Source of the DNA: Candidatus Hermodarchaeota archaeon
Lineage (GTDB): Archaea; Asgardarchaeota; Hermodarchaeia; Hermodarchaeales; Hermodarchaeaceae
Length of the DNA stretch: 52,849 nt
NCBI GenBank assembly: GCA_016840065.1
Contig: JAEOTB010000032.1
Location: 1-52,849 of the forward strand
Reading direction: 5' to 3'
Positions within the stretch are counted from its first letter, which is position 1. Every line of letters begins with the position of its first letter. Positions 43,119 to 51,538 of the stretch are shown piece after piece. Made by a program: the position numbers and the translations under genes. The notes under the pieces are model-generated. The model was given only the letters and a program-made list of their open reading frames with translations. It was not told the DNA's origin and searched no databases.

Positions 43119-43814
43119 TTAGAAGATTTGTTTGGCATATTGTAAAGAGAGCTGGATTTCTGATTGACCATTACTTGTAGCGATATTCATATGACCTGGT
43201 AGTAGAATCTCGACTGGTAGTTGAGCTAGCCTTGTGATGGAGGCTACGAGTTGTTGGGGGTTACCGGTTGGGAGATCGACTCGACCAAATGACCCTTGAC
43301 GAAATACAACATCCCCTGTGATGAGTATCTTATGGTTTGGCTCGAAGAAGCAGAGGCTCCCAATACTGTGCCCTGGTGTATGGAGCACCTGGAAGGTGAA
43401 GTCGCCAGCCTTGATTACTTCCCCCTCTTCGAGTTTTCGCCCCACGGGAATAGGTTCTAGTCGTTGCCCAAGTAGGCGGGCGTAAACAACTGAATCATCG
43501 CCTTTTTCTAGGTATTCACCTTCCTGCCTTGAAACCCAAAGCTCAGTATCCTTCACTTCCTTCAGAAAGAGAGGTACTGAACCTGAATGGTCTAGATGGG
43601 AATGTGTAAGGATAATCCGATTCAGTTGAGATATGCTAAAGCCTAGTTCCTCGATGGCAGCTGTTGTATGCTTGAAGTAGGTGGGGATTCCCGCGTCGAA
43701 TATGGTAAATCGCTCGCCCTCTTTAACAAGGTAGATGTTACTGTCTGGTAACATGCCTTCGCGGGCGACAATCCAGTAAAGCCCGTCCATGATTTTCCGG
43801 ACTGTTTTTGCCAT
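43119..43814 (-). CDS. Metallo-beta-lactamase-fold hydrolase (glyoxalase II-like)
   Basis: 231 residues. The metal site LTHSHLDHSG (HxHxDH), the third histidine in LHTPGHSIGSL, the aspartate in ITGDVVF and the last histidine in LLPGHMNIA are all present and ordered as in glyoxalase II and related thioesterases. The substrate could be a thioester, a nucleotide or a lactone. There is no partner gene indicating it. The ATG at 43814 lies in ACCATGG with no obvious ribosome-binding site. It follows the M29 aminopeptidase on the same strand after 59 bases. Confidence 0.85.
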   Translation of the reverse strand: MAKTVRKIMDGLYWIVAREGMLPDSNIYLVKEGERFTIFDAGIPTYFKHTTAAIEELGFSISQLNRIILTHSHLDHSGSVPLFLKEVKDTELWVSRQEGEYLEKGDDSVVYARLLGQRLEPIPVGRKLEEGEVIKAGDFTFQVLHTPGHSIGSLCFFEPNHKILITGDVVFRQGSFGRVDLPTGNPQQLVASITRLAQLPVEILLPGHMNIATSNGQSEIQLSLQYAKQIF

Positions 43815-43873
43815 GGTAATCCACGTCTTTGTTCAGGGTGAACTATATTCGTATCATCTAACCTGTTTTCGTG

Positions 43874-44983
43874 TTAGCCGATGACTTTCATTAGGAACTT
43901 ACCGTTTTTATAGAATAGTTCACCGTCTGCGTAAATTTCACCATTGTGAGTCATGTCTGCTAGCAGATCCCAATGGATGGCGGATTCGTTTTTCGATAGC
44001 GAGTCTTTGAAACCGTTTCCTAGAGCACAGTGTATGGTTCCTGTCATTTTTTCATCAAAGAGGATATTCTTCGTGAATTTTGTGATGCCAGGGTTGGTGC
44101 CGATAGCAATCTCACCAAGCCTTTGGGCTCCTTCGTCAATTTGTAGAATTCTATCCAGCAGGTCTTGACCCTTCTCTGCGGTCGCCTTCACGACCTTCCC
44201 CTTCGCAAAGGTCAAAGATACATCCACTACTTCTTTTCCTTGGAATATTCCAGGATAGGAGAAGCGAATCGTTCCATCTACGCTATCCTCAATCGGAGAG
44301 GTAAAGACCTCACCATCGGGCATATTGATGTGCCCGTCACAGTTTATCCATTTCCTGCCTTTGACGCGCGCAGTGAGATCGACATCCTTGCTTGTGAAAT
44401 GGATTGTTTCCTTTGCGTCGAGGTAAGCAACGATTTTCGCTTGGGTTTGGCTTATTTTTTGCCAGGCTTTTATTGGATCTTTTTGATCTAATAGGCAAGC
44501 CCCATAAACGAAATCCTCGTATTCTTCTGTTCCCATTCCAGCCTCTTGTGCCAGACTAGCTGATGGGAAGGGAATCAGGGAATACCAACCTTCTGTTAAG
44601 CGGCTCATGAAGAGTTTGTTAACTTCTGTCTGAGCCTTGGCAGACCGTGCTTGTTTGGCTGGATCAACATTGGTGAGTGCCTTCCGGTTTTCACTCGAGT
44701 AGACGACTATGTAGCCGTCCACCTTTTCCAAGGCATAGAGCGTGATTGGATTCACATAGTCAAGCTGGTGATCTTGGGCGTATCTGTAGAAGATTTCTTG
44801 ACCGCGGGGAAGGCTAACTCTGGTGTAGGGATGAGCACCGACCTTGAGGATTTCACGAACAAGTTCACGGATTAAAGGCTCAGCAATAAATGGTGCACCA
44901 ATACCGATTAATTGTCCCTTCTGGACACCAAGCGAGTATTCGACAGTGAGTTTGGCTAAGCGACTGATACGTTCATCGACCAT
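43874..44983 (-). CDS. M29-family aminopeptidase (aminopeptidase T/AmpS-like)
   Basis: 369 residues, near the family norm. The two-metal co-catalytic site of M29 is indicated by the C-terminal segments IGTNPGI (about residue 293-299), MTGTIHCALGNGF (about 313-325), SAIHWDLLADM and GEIYADGELF. The N-terminal half has the GIGAPFIAEPLIRELVREI segment typical of the family. The enzyme removes N-terminal residues from peptides in the cytosol. GGGTGA lies 6 bases before the ATG, and AACCCTTATCC about 40 bases upstream is a possible TATA. Adds to the peptidase set of the window. Confidence 0.92.
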   Translation of the reverse strand: MVDERISRLAKLTVEYSLGVQKGQLIGIGAPFIAEPLIRELVREILKVGAHPYTRVSLPRGQEIFYRYAQDHQLDYVNPITLYALEKVDGYIVVYSSENRKALTNVDPAKQARSAKAQTEVNKLFMSRLTEGWYSLIPFPSASLAQEAGMGTEEYEDFVYGACLLDQKDPIKAWQKISQTQAKIVAYLDAKETIHFTSKDVDLTARVKGRKWINCDGHINMPDGEVFTSPIEDSVDGTIRFSYPGIFQGKEVVDVSLTFAKGKVVKATAEKGQDLLDRILQIDEGAQRLGEIAIGTNPGITKFTKNILFDEKMTGTIHCALGNGFKDSLSKNESAIHWDLLADMTHNGEIYADGELFYKNGKFLMKVIG

Positions 44984-45083
44984 TATTGTTCACCCAGAAC
45001 AACTTTCCATTGTTAAACGTTAGGATAAGGGTTTGGCTTGATTAATATGTGGGAACTGGGTCAGTTGTATCAGCAGTTTAAGT

Positions 45084-45119
45084 AAAAAAATTCTGCCGTC
45101 TAGTTCAAAGACTAGACGG
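45084..45119 (-). terminator. Hairpin-plus-T7 terminator, overlapping the stop codon of the 45112-45726 gene
   Basis: On the minus strand CCGTCTAGT (45119-45111) and ACTAGACGG (45104-45096) pair perfectly for 9 bp around the 6-base loop. TTTTTTT (45090-45084) follows 5 bases later. The TAG stop at 45114-45112 lies within the 5' arm. The layout is that of a strong intrinsic terminator. Confidence 0.85.
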
Positions 45120-45726
45120 TTAGGAGGGTGTTTACGACGACGAGCCAGGTGAAGAGGAAGACAATGCCAGCGATACCAGCGTAGCGCCAACGTGTTTTAT
45201 GATAAGCTATGGCCCAATAGCAGAAGAGGAAGACCCCGACAGTCATTGCCCATCCACCAAGAGTCAGTATGGGAAGACCTTCAGGACCCCCAAAGAAGAC
45301 CACTTGAGCCGGGTCGAAATTCCATTCCCACCAAAGCGCCGCAACAGCAGGCATTTCGATGATTAGGCTAATTGTGGCAGAGATAAGACCCGCTAGGGTC
45401 GCAACGACTGGCATACGGCTGCGTAGGGGCTTGTCTATACCAGTAATCATACTGGCTAGGTACCAACTAGTGTAAGCAGAGAAGGTCCAGCCTACAGGAA
45501 CTACTAGCGGTGCAAAACCAATCCAGATATCAACAGGAAACACAAAGCCATACAAGTTGTAAGCGGGATTGAGGAAGAAGAGTACATTTTCGCGGATAAT
45601 CCCGTAGACGAGGGCGAATCCAAAGAAGCCAAGGGTTGGCTTCAAGCCACCACGGTACCTGTAGTGATGATAAACTAGGAAAACAAAGGCAATGTAGGCG
45701 GGAATGCTAAGCCAGAGACCACTCAT
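45112..45726 (-). CDS. Uncharacterised membrane protein, distantly CruF-like
   Basis: 204 residues, with about six or seven hydrophobic segments starting at the N-terminus. After the second segment come GLKPTLGFFGFALVYGIIRE and PVGWTFSAYTSWYLASMITG. A Glu inside a helix followed by Gly-Trp in the next helices is faintly similar to bisanhydrobacterioruberin hydratase (CruF/DUF422) proteins of carotenoid synthesis. I regard that as a hint only. It overlaps the preceding small membrane protein gene by four bases (ATGA), suggesting that the two proteins form one complex. The coding end is embedded in the terminator hairpin. Confidence 0.6.
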   Translation of the reverse strand: MSGLWLSIPAYIAFVFLVYHHYRYRGGLKPTLGFFGFALVYGIIRENVLFFLNPAYNLYGFVFPVDIWIGFAPLVVPVGWTFSAYTSWYLASMITGIDKPLRSRMPVVATLAGLISATISLIIEMPAVAALWWEWNFDPAQVVFFGGPEGLPILTLGGWAMTVGVFLFCYWAIAYHKTRWRYAGIAGIVFLFTWLVVVNTLLTV

Positions 45727-45932
45727 GCAACAGGACCCTCCTTTAAGTGGTGATGGTTTCGTACAATAGCTATAACCACTGCGATGACGATGACGATAAG
45801 AATAGGAACAGCTGAAATAAGGAAGTGAAGGCGAGCCAGAAGTACAACATCAACGAAAACCATTACGCCAATCATGAAGAGGGTTGCCCACAGAGGGATA
45901 TATTGGAGAAGTCGTTCTTTCCAGGTTGTCAT
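45723..45932 (-). CDS. Small two-helix membrane protein
   Basis: 69 residues from ATG 45932, with GGTGA 5 bases upstream; the TTG at 45944 is less likely. Two hydrophobic segments (about residues 11-33 and 38-58) are followed by a histidine-bearing basic tail NHHHLKEGPVA. No family is recognised. The stop overlaps the next gene's start as ATGA, so the pair is co-translated and probably acts together. A TTAAAGGCTAAATAG sequence about 65 bases upstream of the start could be their TATA region. Confidence 0.65.
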   Translation of the reverse strand: MTTWKERLLQYIPLWATLFMIGVMVFVDVVLLARLHFLISAVPILIVIVIAVVIAIVRNHHHLKEGPVA

Positions 45933-46013
45933 TTTACTCACCAAGGTATAGGGAACTCGTGAGTTTTAGACAGATTGGAAGGTCTTTCTATTTAGCCTTT
46001 AAGGGAAAGGGGC

Positions 46014-48881
46014 TTAGTAGGTTATTCCTCGTTTTCGGCTGCCCCATTTCACAATCTCCATACCCACAATTGCAGGGAGAGCCAGTGAGAATGCAATAAG
46101 CCAATCAAATGCCATCAGCGGTATGTACTCGAAGAGTCCAAGGATGTATCCGAAAAGCCCACCAGCACTAGCAGCCAGTATGTCAGGATACAGTATTGGA
46201 ACATACATCAGCCCCCAGTGCATCAAGAAAACAAAGCCTATCATGGCATAGATGAACCAGTAGCTTTCCCGTCTTATCGAGCGGGTTAAGGGCTGGTTTA
46301 TACGGCGGATGCTAAGAATCATGAATGATTCAGCGAAAAGAAGAACCGTAATGGAAATCATTTGCGCCTTTTGAAGCGCTTCAGCCGCATATGGTGTCAG
46401 ATGCGTGCTACCAGGTAGAATCGCACCCCATGTGAAGAAGTATGCTATCGCAACCCCTATGGAAATTAGGACCGCGTTAAGAACTAGATAGACGGCTAGT
46501 TGATGATTGATTATTGATTCTGTGTTGCGAGGAGTTTCTTGCATTGCATCCTTTGCTGGTCGGTCAAAAACTAATGCGAGCCCAGGCCATGTGTGGCTAG
46601 AGATTGTAAGAAAGATATGTTGCCAGTAGGTGAGAAAGGTAATACGGAAAAGGAATGTCCCAAAGAAGAGGACAGATTCAGCCAAGTTAATGGCAACATA
46701 GAAGAAAATCATCATCCGGATCTTGTTGAAGAGGCTTCGCCCCTGCTTGATTCCTTCGACGATGGAGGTGAAACTATCATCGGTGATTATCATATCGGAA
46801 GCTTCTTTCGCGACGTCAGTTCCTGTGACGCCCATGGCGATTCCGACATCGCTAATACTTAGGGCGAGTGCGTCGTTCACTCCGTCGCCTGTTACTGCAA
46901 CAGCTCTGTCTGTATCTTTATACCGTTGTACGATTACTTGTTTGTCGTCAGGGTCTACTCGGGCAAACACGCTTGTTCTTTGGAATTTGTCATCACTAAG
47001 TTCTGTGGCTTCTTTCCCTTCAAAGACGAGGTCATCATCACTGACGATTTCTAGCTGGCGTCCAACTGTTCGAGCGGTTGCAGCGCTATCGCCAGTCACC
47101 ATCACTGTTTTGATTCCTGCACTAGTGCATTCCTGAACGGCTTCCCGAACCCCTTCCCGTGGAGGGTCAAGGATGCAGACAAAACCTACAAAGGTGAGAT
47201 TCTCCTCAACTTTTTCCCTTTCGTTTTCTCCACCTGTCTTGGGGAGCTTGGGTAGCCGTTTGAAAGCTAGGGAGAGGACTCGATACCCGCCAGCAGCGAA
47301 TTCGCCAGCGTATTTGGAGATCACCTTTGCACGCTTGGGAGTCATTTTCTGGCTATTCTTCTCATCCCCTATCCTCGTACATCTTGAAAGCAGGATATCA
47401 GTTGCCCCTTTAACAAAAACGATGTATCCGCCCTCAGGGTATGTAAAAATGCGAGTCATACGTTTTAGCCGAGAGTCAAAGGGATAATTCCGTACCATCT
47501 GGAAATCAAGAAGGGAACGCTCGGAGATACCGCTTTTTCGGTATAATGCAAGCAACGCTGCTTCGGTGGGGTTTCCTACCGCTTTCCATCGAATCTCTCC
47601 ATCATCAGATTTCTCTGTCTGTATCTCGGCGTCGTTGTTCAATCCGCCAATCCTTATGAGAAGCGCAAGCCTACTATCTGCTTTGAGCTTCACAGGAGTT
47701 TTAGAAACGTGCATTACATTCTCATCTACGCTTTCAACGGCGTAGATTTTCCCTTCGGGTTTGTATCCCTTGCCAGTGACCTTGTATAGATGCTCTCCGT
47801 CCCATACAAGATCAGTGACCATCTCGCTACGAGTTAGAGTGCCAGTCTTGTCAGTGCATATGACGCTTACTCTCCCAAGGCTTTCCACAGCCGACAAATC
47901 ACGGACAACCACTCCGTAACGTGCCATTGCTAAAACACCAGTGATAAGTGTGATCGTAGTCAACAAGGGTATGTTAATCGGCATCACGGTCATCGCGTTT
48001 GTGATTGCCTCTGCAGCCAAATCTGGAAGCGTCGAAGTATCTAAGGGGTGCGGGAATAGGAGTCGGACCGCCAGCGAGACAACTAACAGTATGACAGCAG
48101 CTGTACCAAGCACGAGTGCAAGTCGGTTGACCTTTTGACGAAGAGGAATATCACTGGTGCTCAAGGTTTCGAGGCCCTGGCTGATTTTTCCAATCTCTGT
48201 GTTTTCTCCAGTTTCTGTTACTAGACACATGGCAGAACCTGTGGCTACAAAGGTTCCTCGGTACACCATGTTGGAACGAGCATGGAGGGGGGTTTCAACG
48301 GGTAGGGGCTCCTCTGTTACATCCTTCTCCACAGGCGCGCTTTCACCAGTTAATGATGCTTCACCAGCTGTGAGGTTACTAGCTTTAACTATTCTACCAT
48401 CAGCAGGTATGAGGTCGCCCTGAGTGAGGGCAAGGAGATCGCCTGGGACTACTAGCGTTGTGTCTATCTCCTGTTTTATGCCTTCACGGACCGCGATAAT
48501 AGTGTCGGCTGAAAGAGCTTGGAGTGCTTCTAATTTCTTCTCTGCCCTATATTGTTGAATAATAGCTAGCAACGCATTAAACAGAATAATGGAGAACCAG
48601 ATGGATGCCTGACCGAAATTCCCAAGGAGAAAAAGGGCAGCAGTACTTATTATGTAGATTAAGATTAGACCGTTGAGTATTGGGGCAAGGTAGACACGCC
48701 AAAAGGAGGAACGAATTCGAGGGAGCGAGTTAGGACCAAAGGATTCTAACCGAGTCTCCGCTTTCTGGCTTGATATGCCACTTGTAGAATCCGTTCCTAA
48801 ATCGGAAATAATGTCTGAAAGTGGTCTGCTATGGGGTAGAAGTTCCTCTTGTGGGGGTGTAGCATCGCTTTTTGGTGACAT
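46014..48881 (-). CDS. P-type ATPase (P2-like architecture) with atypical ion-binding residues
   Basis: 955 residues. The N-terminal cation-ATPase domain, actuator loop TGES (178-181), phosphorylation site D344 in ICTDKTGTLT, KGA segment in FVKGATD and hinge TGDGVND are all intact, so the pump should be catalytically competent. About ten membrane segments are visible. The M4 motif that reads PEGLP in Ca2+ and Na+/K+ pumps is PINIP (301-305), and in M6 the N-L-V-T-D motif is replaced by TISSHT. The M5 N-x-x-E (NLAE) is kept. Transported ion is therefore uncertain; proton or another cation is possible. GGGA precedes the ATG, and TTTAAGG at about 48918-48912 gives it an own promoter. The small membrane pair follows 69 bases downstream. 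Confidence 0.85.
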   Translation of the reverse strand: MSPKSDATPPQEELLPHSRPLSDIISDLGTDSTSGISSQKAETRLESFGPNSLPRIRSSFWRVYLAPILNGLILIYIISTAALFLLGNFGQASIWFSIILFNALLAIIQQYRAEKKLEALQALSADTIIAVREGIKQEIDTTLVVPGDLLALTQGDLIPADGRIVKASNLTAGEASLTGESAPVEKDVTEEPLPVETPLHARSNMVYRGTFVATGSAMCLVTETGENTEIGKISQGLETLSTSDIPLRQKVNRLALVLGTAAVILLVVSLAVRLLFPHPLDTSTLPDLAAEAITNAMTVMPINIPLLTTITLITGVLAMARYGVVVRDLSAVESLGRVSVICTDKTGTLTRSEMVTDLVWDGEHLYKVTGKGYKPEGKIYAVESVDENVMHVSKTPVKLKADSRLALLIRIGGLNNDAEIQTEKSDDGEIRWKAVGNPTEAALLALYRKSGISERSLLDFQMVRNYPFDSRLKRMTRIFTYPEGGYIVFVKGATDILLSRCTRIGDEKNSQKMTPKRAKVISKYAGEFAAGGYRVLSLAFKRLPKLPKTGGENEREKVEENLTFVGFVCILDPPREGVREAVQECTSAGIKTVMVTGDSAATARTVGRQLEIVSDDDLVFEGKEATELSDDKFQRTSVFARVDPDDKQVIVQRYKDTDRAVAVTGDGVNDALALSISDVGIAMGVTGTDVAKEASDMIITDDSFTSIVEGIKQGRSLFNKIRMMIFFYVAINLAESVLFFGTFLFRITFLTYWQHIFLTISSHTWPGLALVFDRPAKDAMQETPRNTESIINHQLAVYLVLNAVLISIGVAIAYFFTWGAILPGSTHLTPYAAEALQKAQMISITVLLFAESFMILSIRRINQPLTRSIRRESYWFIYAMIGFVFLMHWGLMYVPILYPDILAASAGGLFGYILGLFEYIPLMAFDWLIAFSLALPAIVGMEIVKWGSRKRGITY

Positions 48882-48911
48882 CCCAATTTCCCGTTAAGGG
48901 GTGTTCTTTTT

Positions 48912-48918
48912 CCTTAAA
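48912..48918 (-). promoter_or_regulatory. TATA-like element of the P-type ATPase gene
   Basis: On the minus strand TTTAAGG is centred about 34 bases before the ATG at 48881. Initiation near 48889 would leave a very short leader, so this is either near-leaderless or a weaker call. Confidence 0.35.
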
Positions 48919-48946
48919 GTCATTGTGGCACTAGTCGCTTAACCAG

Positions 48947-51313
48947 TTATTTCGGTGGTGTACTGAATTCTCGCATGACATTTGCCATTTCTTGTAATCG
49001 TTTATCGGCTAATTTGTTGATTTCACTAGCTGGTCTTCCGGTTAGTAATTCAATCCCTTCATCGATTGTATCAACGGCGAAGATATGGAATTTACCCGCT
49101 TCCACTGCCTTTACAATTTCCTCCTTCAGCATGAGGTTCTGGATGTTTGCCTTGGGAATAAGAACTCCTTGGTCACCTGTTAGACCCGTTACCTTACATA
49201 CTGCGAAATAGCCCTCGATTTTCTCGTTGACCCCACCAATGGCTTGAATCTCACCATGTTGGTTGACCGAACCGGTTACTGCGAAGCGCTGCTGGATGGG
49301 TACACCAGACAAGGCAGAGAGGAGAGCGTATAGTTCAGTGCTGCTGGCGCTATCTCCTTCGACTCCTGAGTAGCTTTGCTCGAAGACAAGGCGAGCTGAA
49401 AGGCTTAGAGGTTTATCCCGCCCAAATTTCTCCGAGAGGTACCCGCTGAGTATGTGGACGCCTTTGTGATGAATACTACCACCTAATCCTGCTTCGCGTT
49501 CAATGTCGATAACGCGACCACGTCCAGGTGCTACACTTGCGGTAACCCGAGAAGGTCGCCCGAAAGCAAAGTCACCAAGAGAAAGGACAGAAAGGCCATT
49601 AATCTGACCAACTACCTCACCCTTCGTGGTGATGAGAATTACCTCTTTTTCTATGAGTTCGCGTATCTTCTCCTCCAACAAATTAGAGCGATAAAGGCGC
49701 GCCTCTAAAGCCTTAATGATGTGTTTTCGTTCGATGAGGCGTTTACGGTCTTCTTTAGCATAATGATTAGCCTCCCGTATGATGTCAGCGATGACACCGA
49801 AATGAACCGATAGTTTGGCCTGGTTCTCAGCAAGGCGAGAACTATAGTCAACAACTTCCGCAATAGCCTCTGCTGCTAGTTCACGTAATTCTTCCTTCTG
49901 TGTGAGAGACCGGATAAATTGGCAATAGAGGCGGATGTTCTTTTCAGTGCGATCCATGCTTGTATCAAAATCTGCTTTGACCTTGAAGAGCTCGCGGAAA
50001 TCTGGGTCCAGAATATAGAGTTGTTGATAAATGAAGGGATCACCTATTATGACCACCTTGATTTTAAGCGGAATCGATTCTGGACGCAAGGTTTTCATTG
50101 ATAGGAAACCGACCTGCTCCGCTGGCTCTTCAATGACGACATGATTATTTTGTAAGGCTCTCTTAAGAGCTGGGTAAGAAAGAGGTGAAGTGAGAAGCTC
50201 TCGAACGGGAACCACCAAGTAGCCACCATTCACCTTGTGAAGGGCTCCTGGACGAATCATTGAATAGTCCGTAAAGAGGGTTCCAAATCGCGGCTCTTTT
50301 TCAATACGACCAAAAAGGTTTGAATAAGTTGGATTAGTGATTATCATGACTGGAGCGCCTTCTTGTTCGGAGTTGTCAACAATGAGGTTCGCCTTGTACC
50401 GTTTTGAGAACTCCTCAGGAGAAATCCTCCTTGACTGTTGTTGAGGAGGAAGTGTAACATTGCCTTCTTGCCGCCCCATGAAAATACTGAGATTTTCTGT
50501 GATATCCTTGGCGATATCATGAATGAACTCGCTAACCTCGGGGTAATTAGTATACTCATCCAAGAAATCATCAATAATCGGATTCAGAGTAAAGCGTACA
50601 GCATCTTCCTCCATCTTTTTTAGCGCGGCTACAAGTTCACGCTCCAGAGTCTGAAGCGCCCTGAAAAGCTTACGTAGCTCAGTTTCAAGGACTTCGCGTC
50701 GGTTCTCAATGCTCTCCCTTTCCTCTGCAGACATCTTGGCTACTTGTGAGCGCTTTACCTCCTCACCCTCCACTACAGGAACAATGACAAGCCCAGTCTG
50801 CGTGCCTCGAAGAGCGAAACCTGCTTTTTGAGCCTTCTCCTGCATTTTCGTAAGAATATCATTCCGCACCCGCTCATACTGACTACGCCTATCCTCGCGT
50901 GAAGTTACAAACTCTTCACTTTCCAGCATCTTCGTAATCGAGTTCCGCGCAGCCTCAACGAAGTTGTCAAGGTCAACAACAAGAGCCTTACCCTTCCCCG
51001 CGGACAACATCAAAGCCCGAGGCTGATACGGGTCACTGAAATTTGACACATACAGAACATCAGACGGAACAGGCTCCTTAGAGGCGATCTCATTGAGATA
51101 CGTGGTAACAGCCGTCGTACGACCTGTACCATGCCCTCCACTAACATAGATGTTGAAACCATGGTCACTAATCTCCAAGCCAAAAGACAAAGCCTGCAAA
51201 GCCCGCTTCTGCCCCACAATATCCTTCAAAGGTGTGAAATCAGCACTTGATTTACATTTCAAACCCTTGACACTACACACAGCACGAAGTTGTTTAGGCG
51301 TGAGTTCCTTCAA
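48947..51313 (-). CDS. Lon-family ATP-dependent protease (COG1067 type)
   Basis: 788 residues. The AAA+ module near the N-terminus has Walker A in VSGGHGTGRTT (about residues 58-68), interrupted by a helical insertion rich in coiled coil (about 165-245), as in the COG1067/LonB-type group. The C-terminal S16 protease domain carries the serine of the serine/lysine dyad in GDSASSTEL and the lysine in GGVNEKIEGYF. No N-terminal LAN substrate domain and no membrane segment are seen, which separates it from archaeal LonB with its membrane anchor. It degrades misfolded or regulatory proteins using ATP. The start is TTG at 51313, with GAGGGT 8 bases upstream. It is divergent from the hydrogenase gene. 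Confidence 0.9.
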   Translation of the reverse strand: MKELTPKQLRAVCSVKGLKCKSSADFTPLKDIVGQKRALQALSFGLEISDHGFNIYVSGGHGTGRTTAVTTYLNEIASKEPVPSDVLYVSNFSDPYQPRALMLSAGKGKALVVDLDNFVEAARNSITKMLESEEFVTSREDRRSQYERVRNDILTKMQEKAQKAGFALRGTQTGLVIVPVVEGEEVKRSQVAKMSAEERESIENRREVLETELRKLFRALQTLERELVAALKKMEEDAVRFTLNPIIDDFLDEYTNYPEVSEFIHDIAKDITENLSIFMGRQEGNVTLPPQQQSRRISPEEFSKRYKANLIVDNSEQEGAPVMIITNPTYSNLFGRIEKEPRFGTLFTDYSMIRPGALHKVNGGYLVVPVRELLTSPLSYPALKRALQNNHVVIEEPAEQVGFLSMKTLRPESIPLKIKVVIIGDPFIYQQLYILDPDFRELFKVKADFDTSMDRTEKNIRLYCQFIRSLTQKEELRELAAEAIAEVVDYSSRLAENQAKLSVHFGVIADIIREANHYAKEDRKRLIERKHIIKALEARLYRSNLLEEKIRELIEKEVILITTKGEVVGQINGLSVLSLGDFAFGRPSRVTASVAPGRGRVIDIEREAGLGGSIHHKGVHILSGYLSEKFGRDKPLSLSARLVFEQSYSGVEGDSASSTELYALLSALSGVPIQQRFAVTGSVNQHGEIQAIGGVNEKIEGYFAVCKVTGLTGDQGVLIPKANIQNLMLKEEIVKAVEAGKFHIFAVDTIDEGIELLTGRPASEINKLADKRLQEMANVMREFSTPPK

Positions 51314-51538
51314 AATAACAACCCTCAGTTATAACTCGTCTATCAAGCTCTCCTAATTTTAAGCTTTACCAGAAGAATAACATTTCGAAAATACTAGTAT
51401 GAAAACACAAATCAGAAGAAAGAAAAGAAAAATTATACCAAACACAAAGCACCCCAAGAATTTGATAAAAGCAAAATCTCTTAAGGGCAAGAGAACAGAG
51501 GAAGGGCATTCTATGGAATCCTGTGTGGGAACCCCGCC
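51314..51538 (+). other. Divergent intergenic region between lon and hydrogenase
   Basis: 225 bases, strongly AT-rich and A-rich on the plus strand, with no credible ORF. GCAAAATCTCTTAAGG near 51470-51486 has BRE-like and TATA-like parts about 55 bases before the hydrogenase ATG. The lon start on the other strand is TTG with no clear TATA. No hairpin or repeat of note was seen. Confidence 0.4.

Noticed and set aside
45096..45119. The 9-bp palindrome as a recombination or operator site
   Set aside because: Its position at a gene end and the T7 run immediately following on the coding strand fit a terminator much better.
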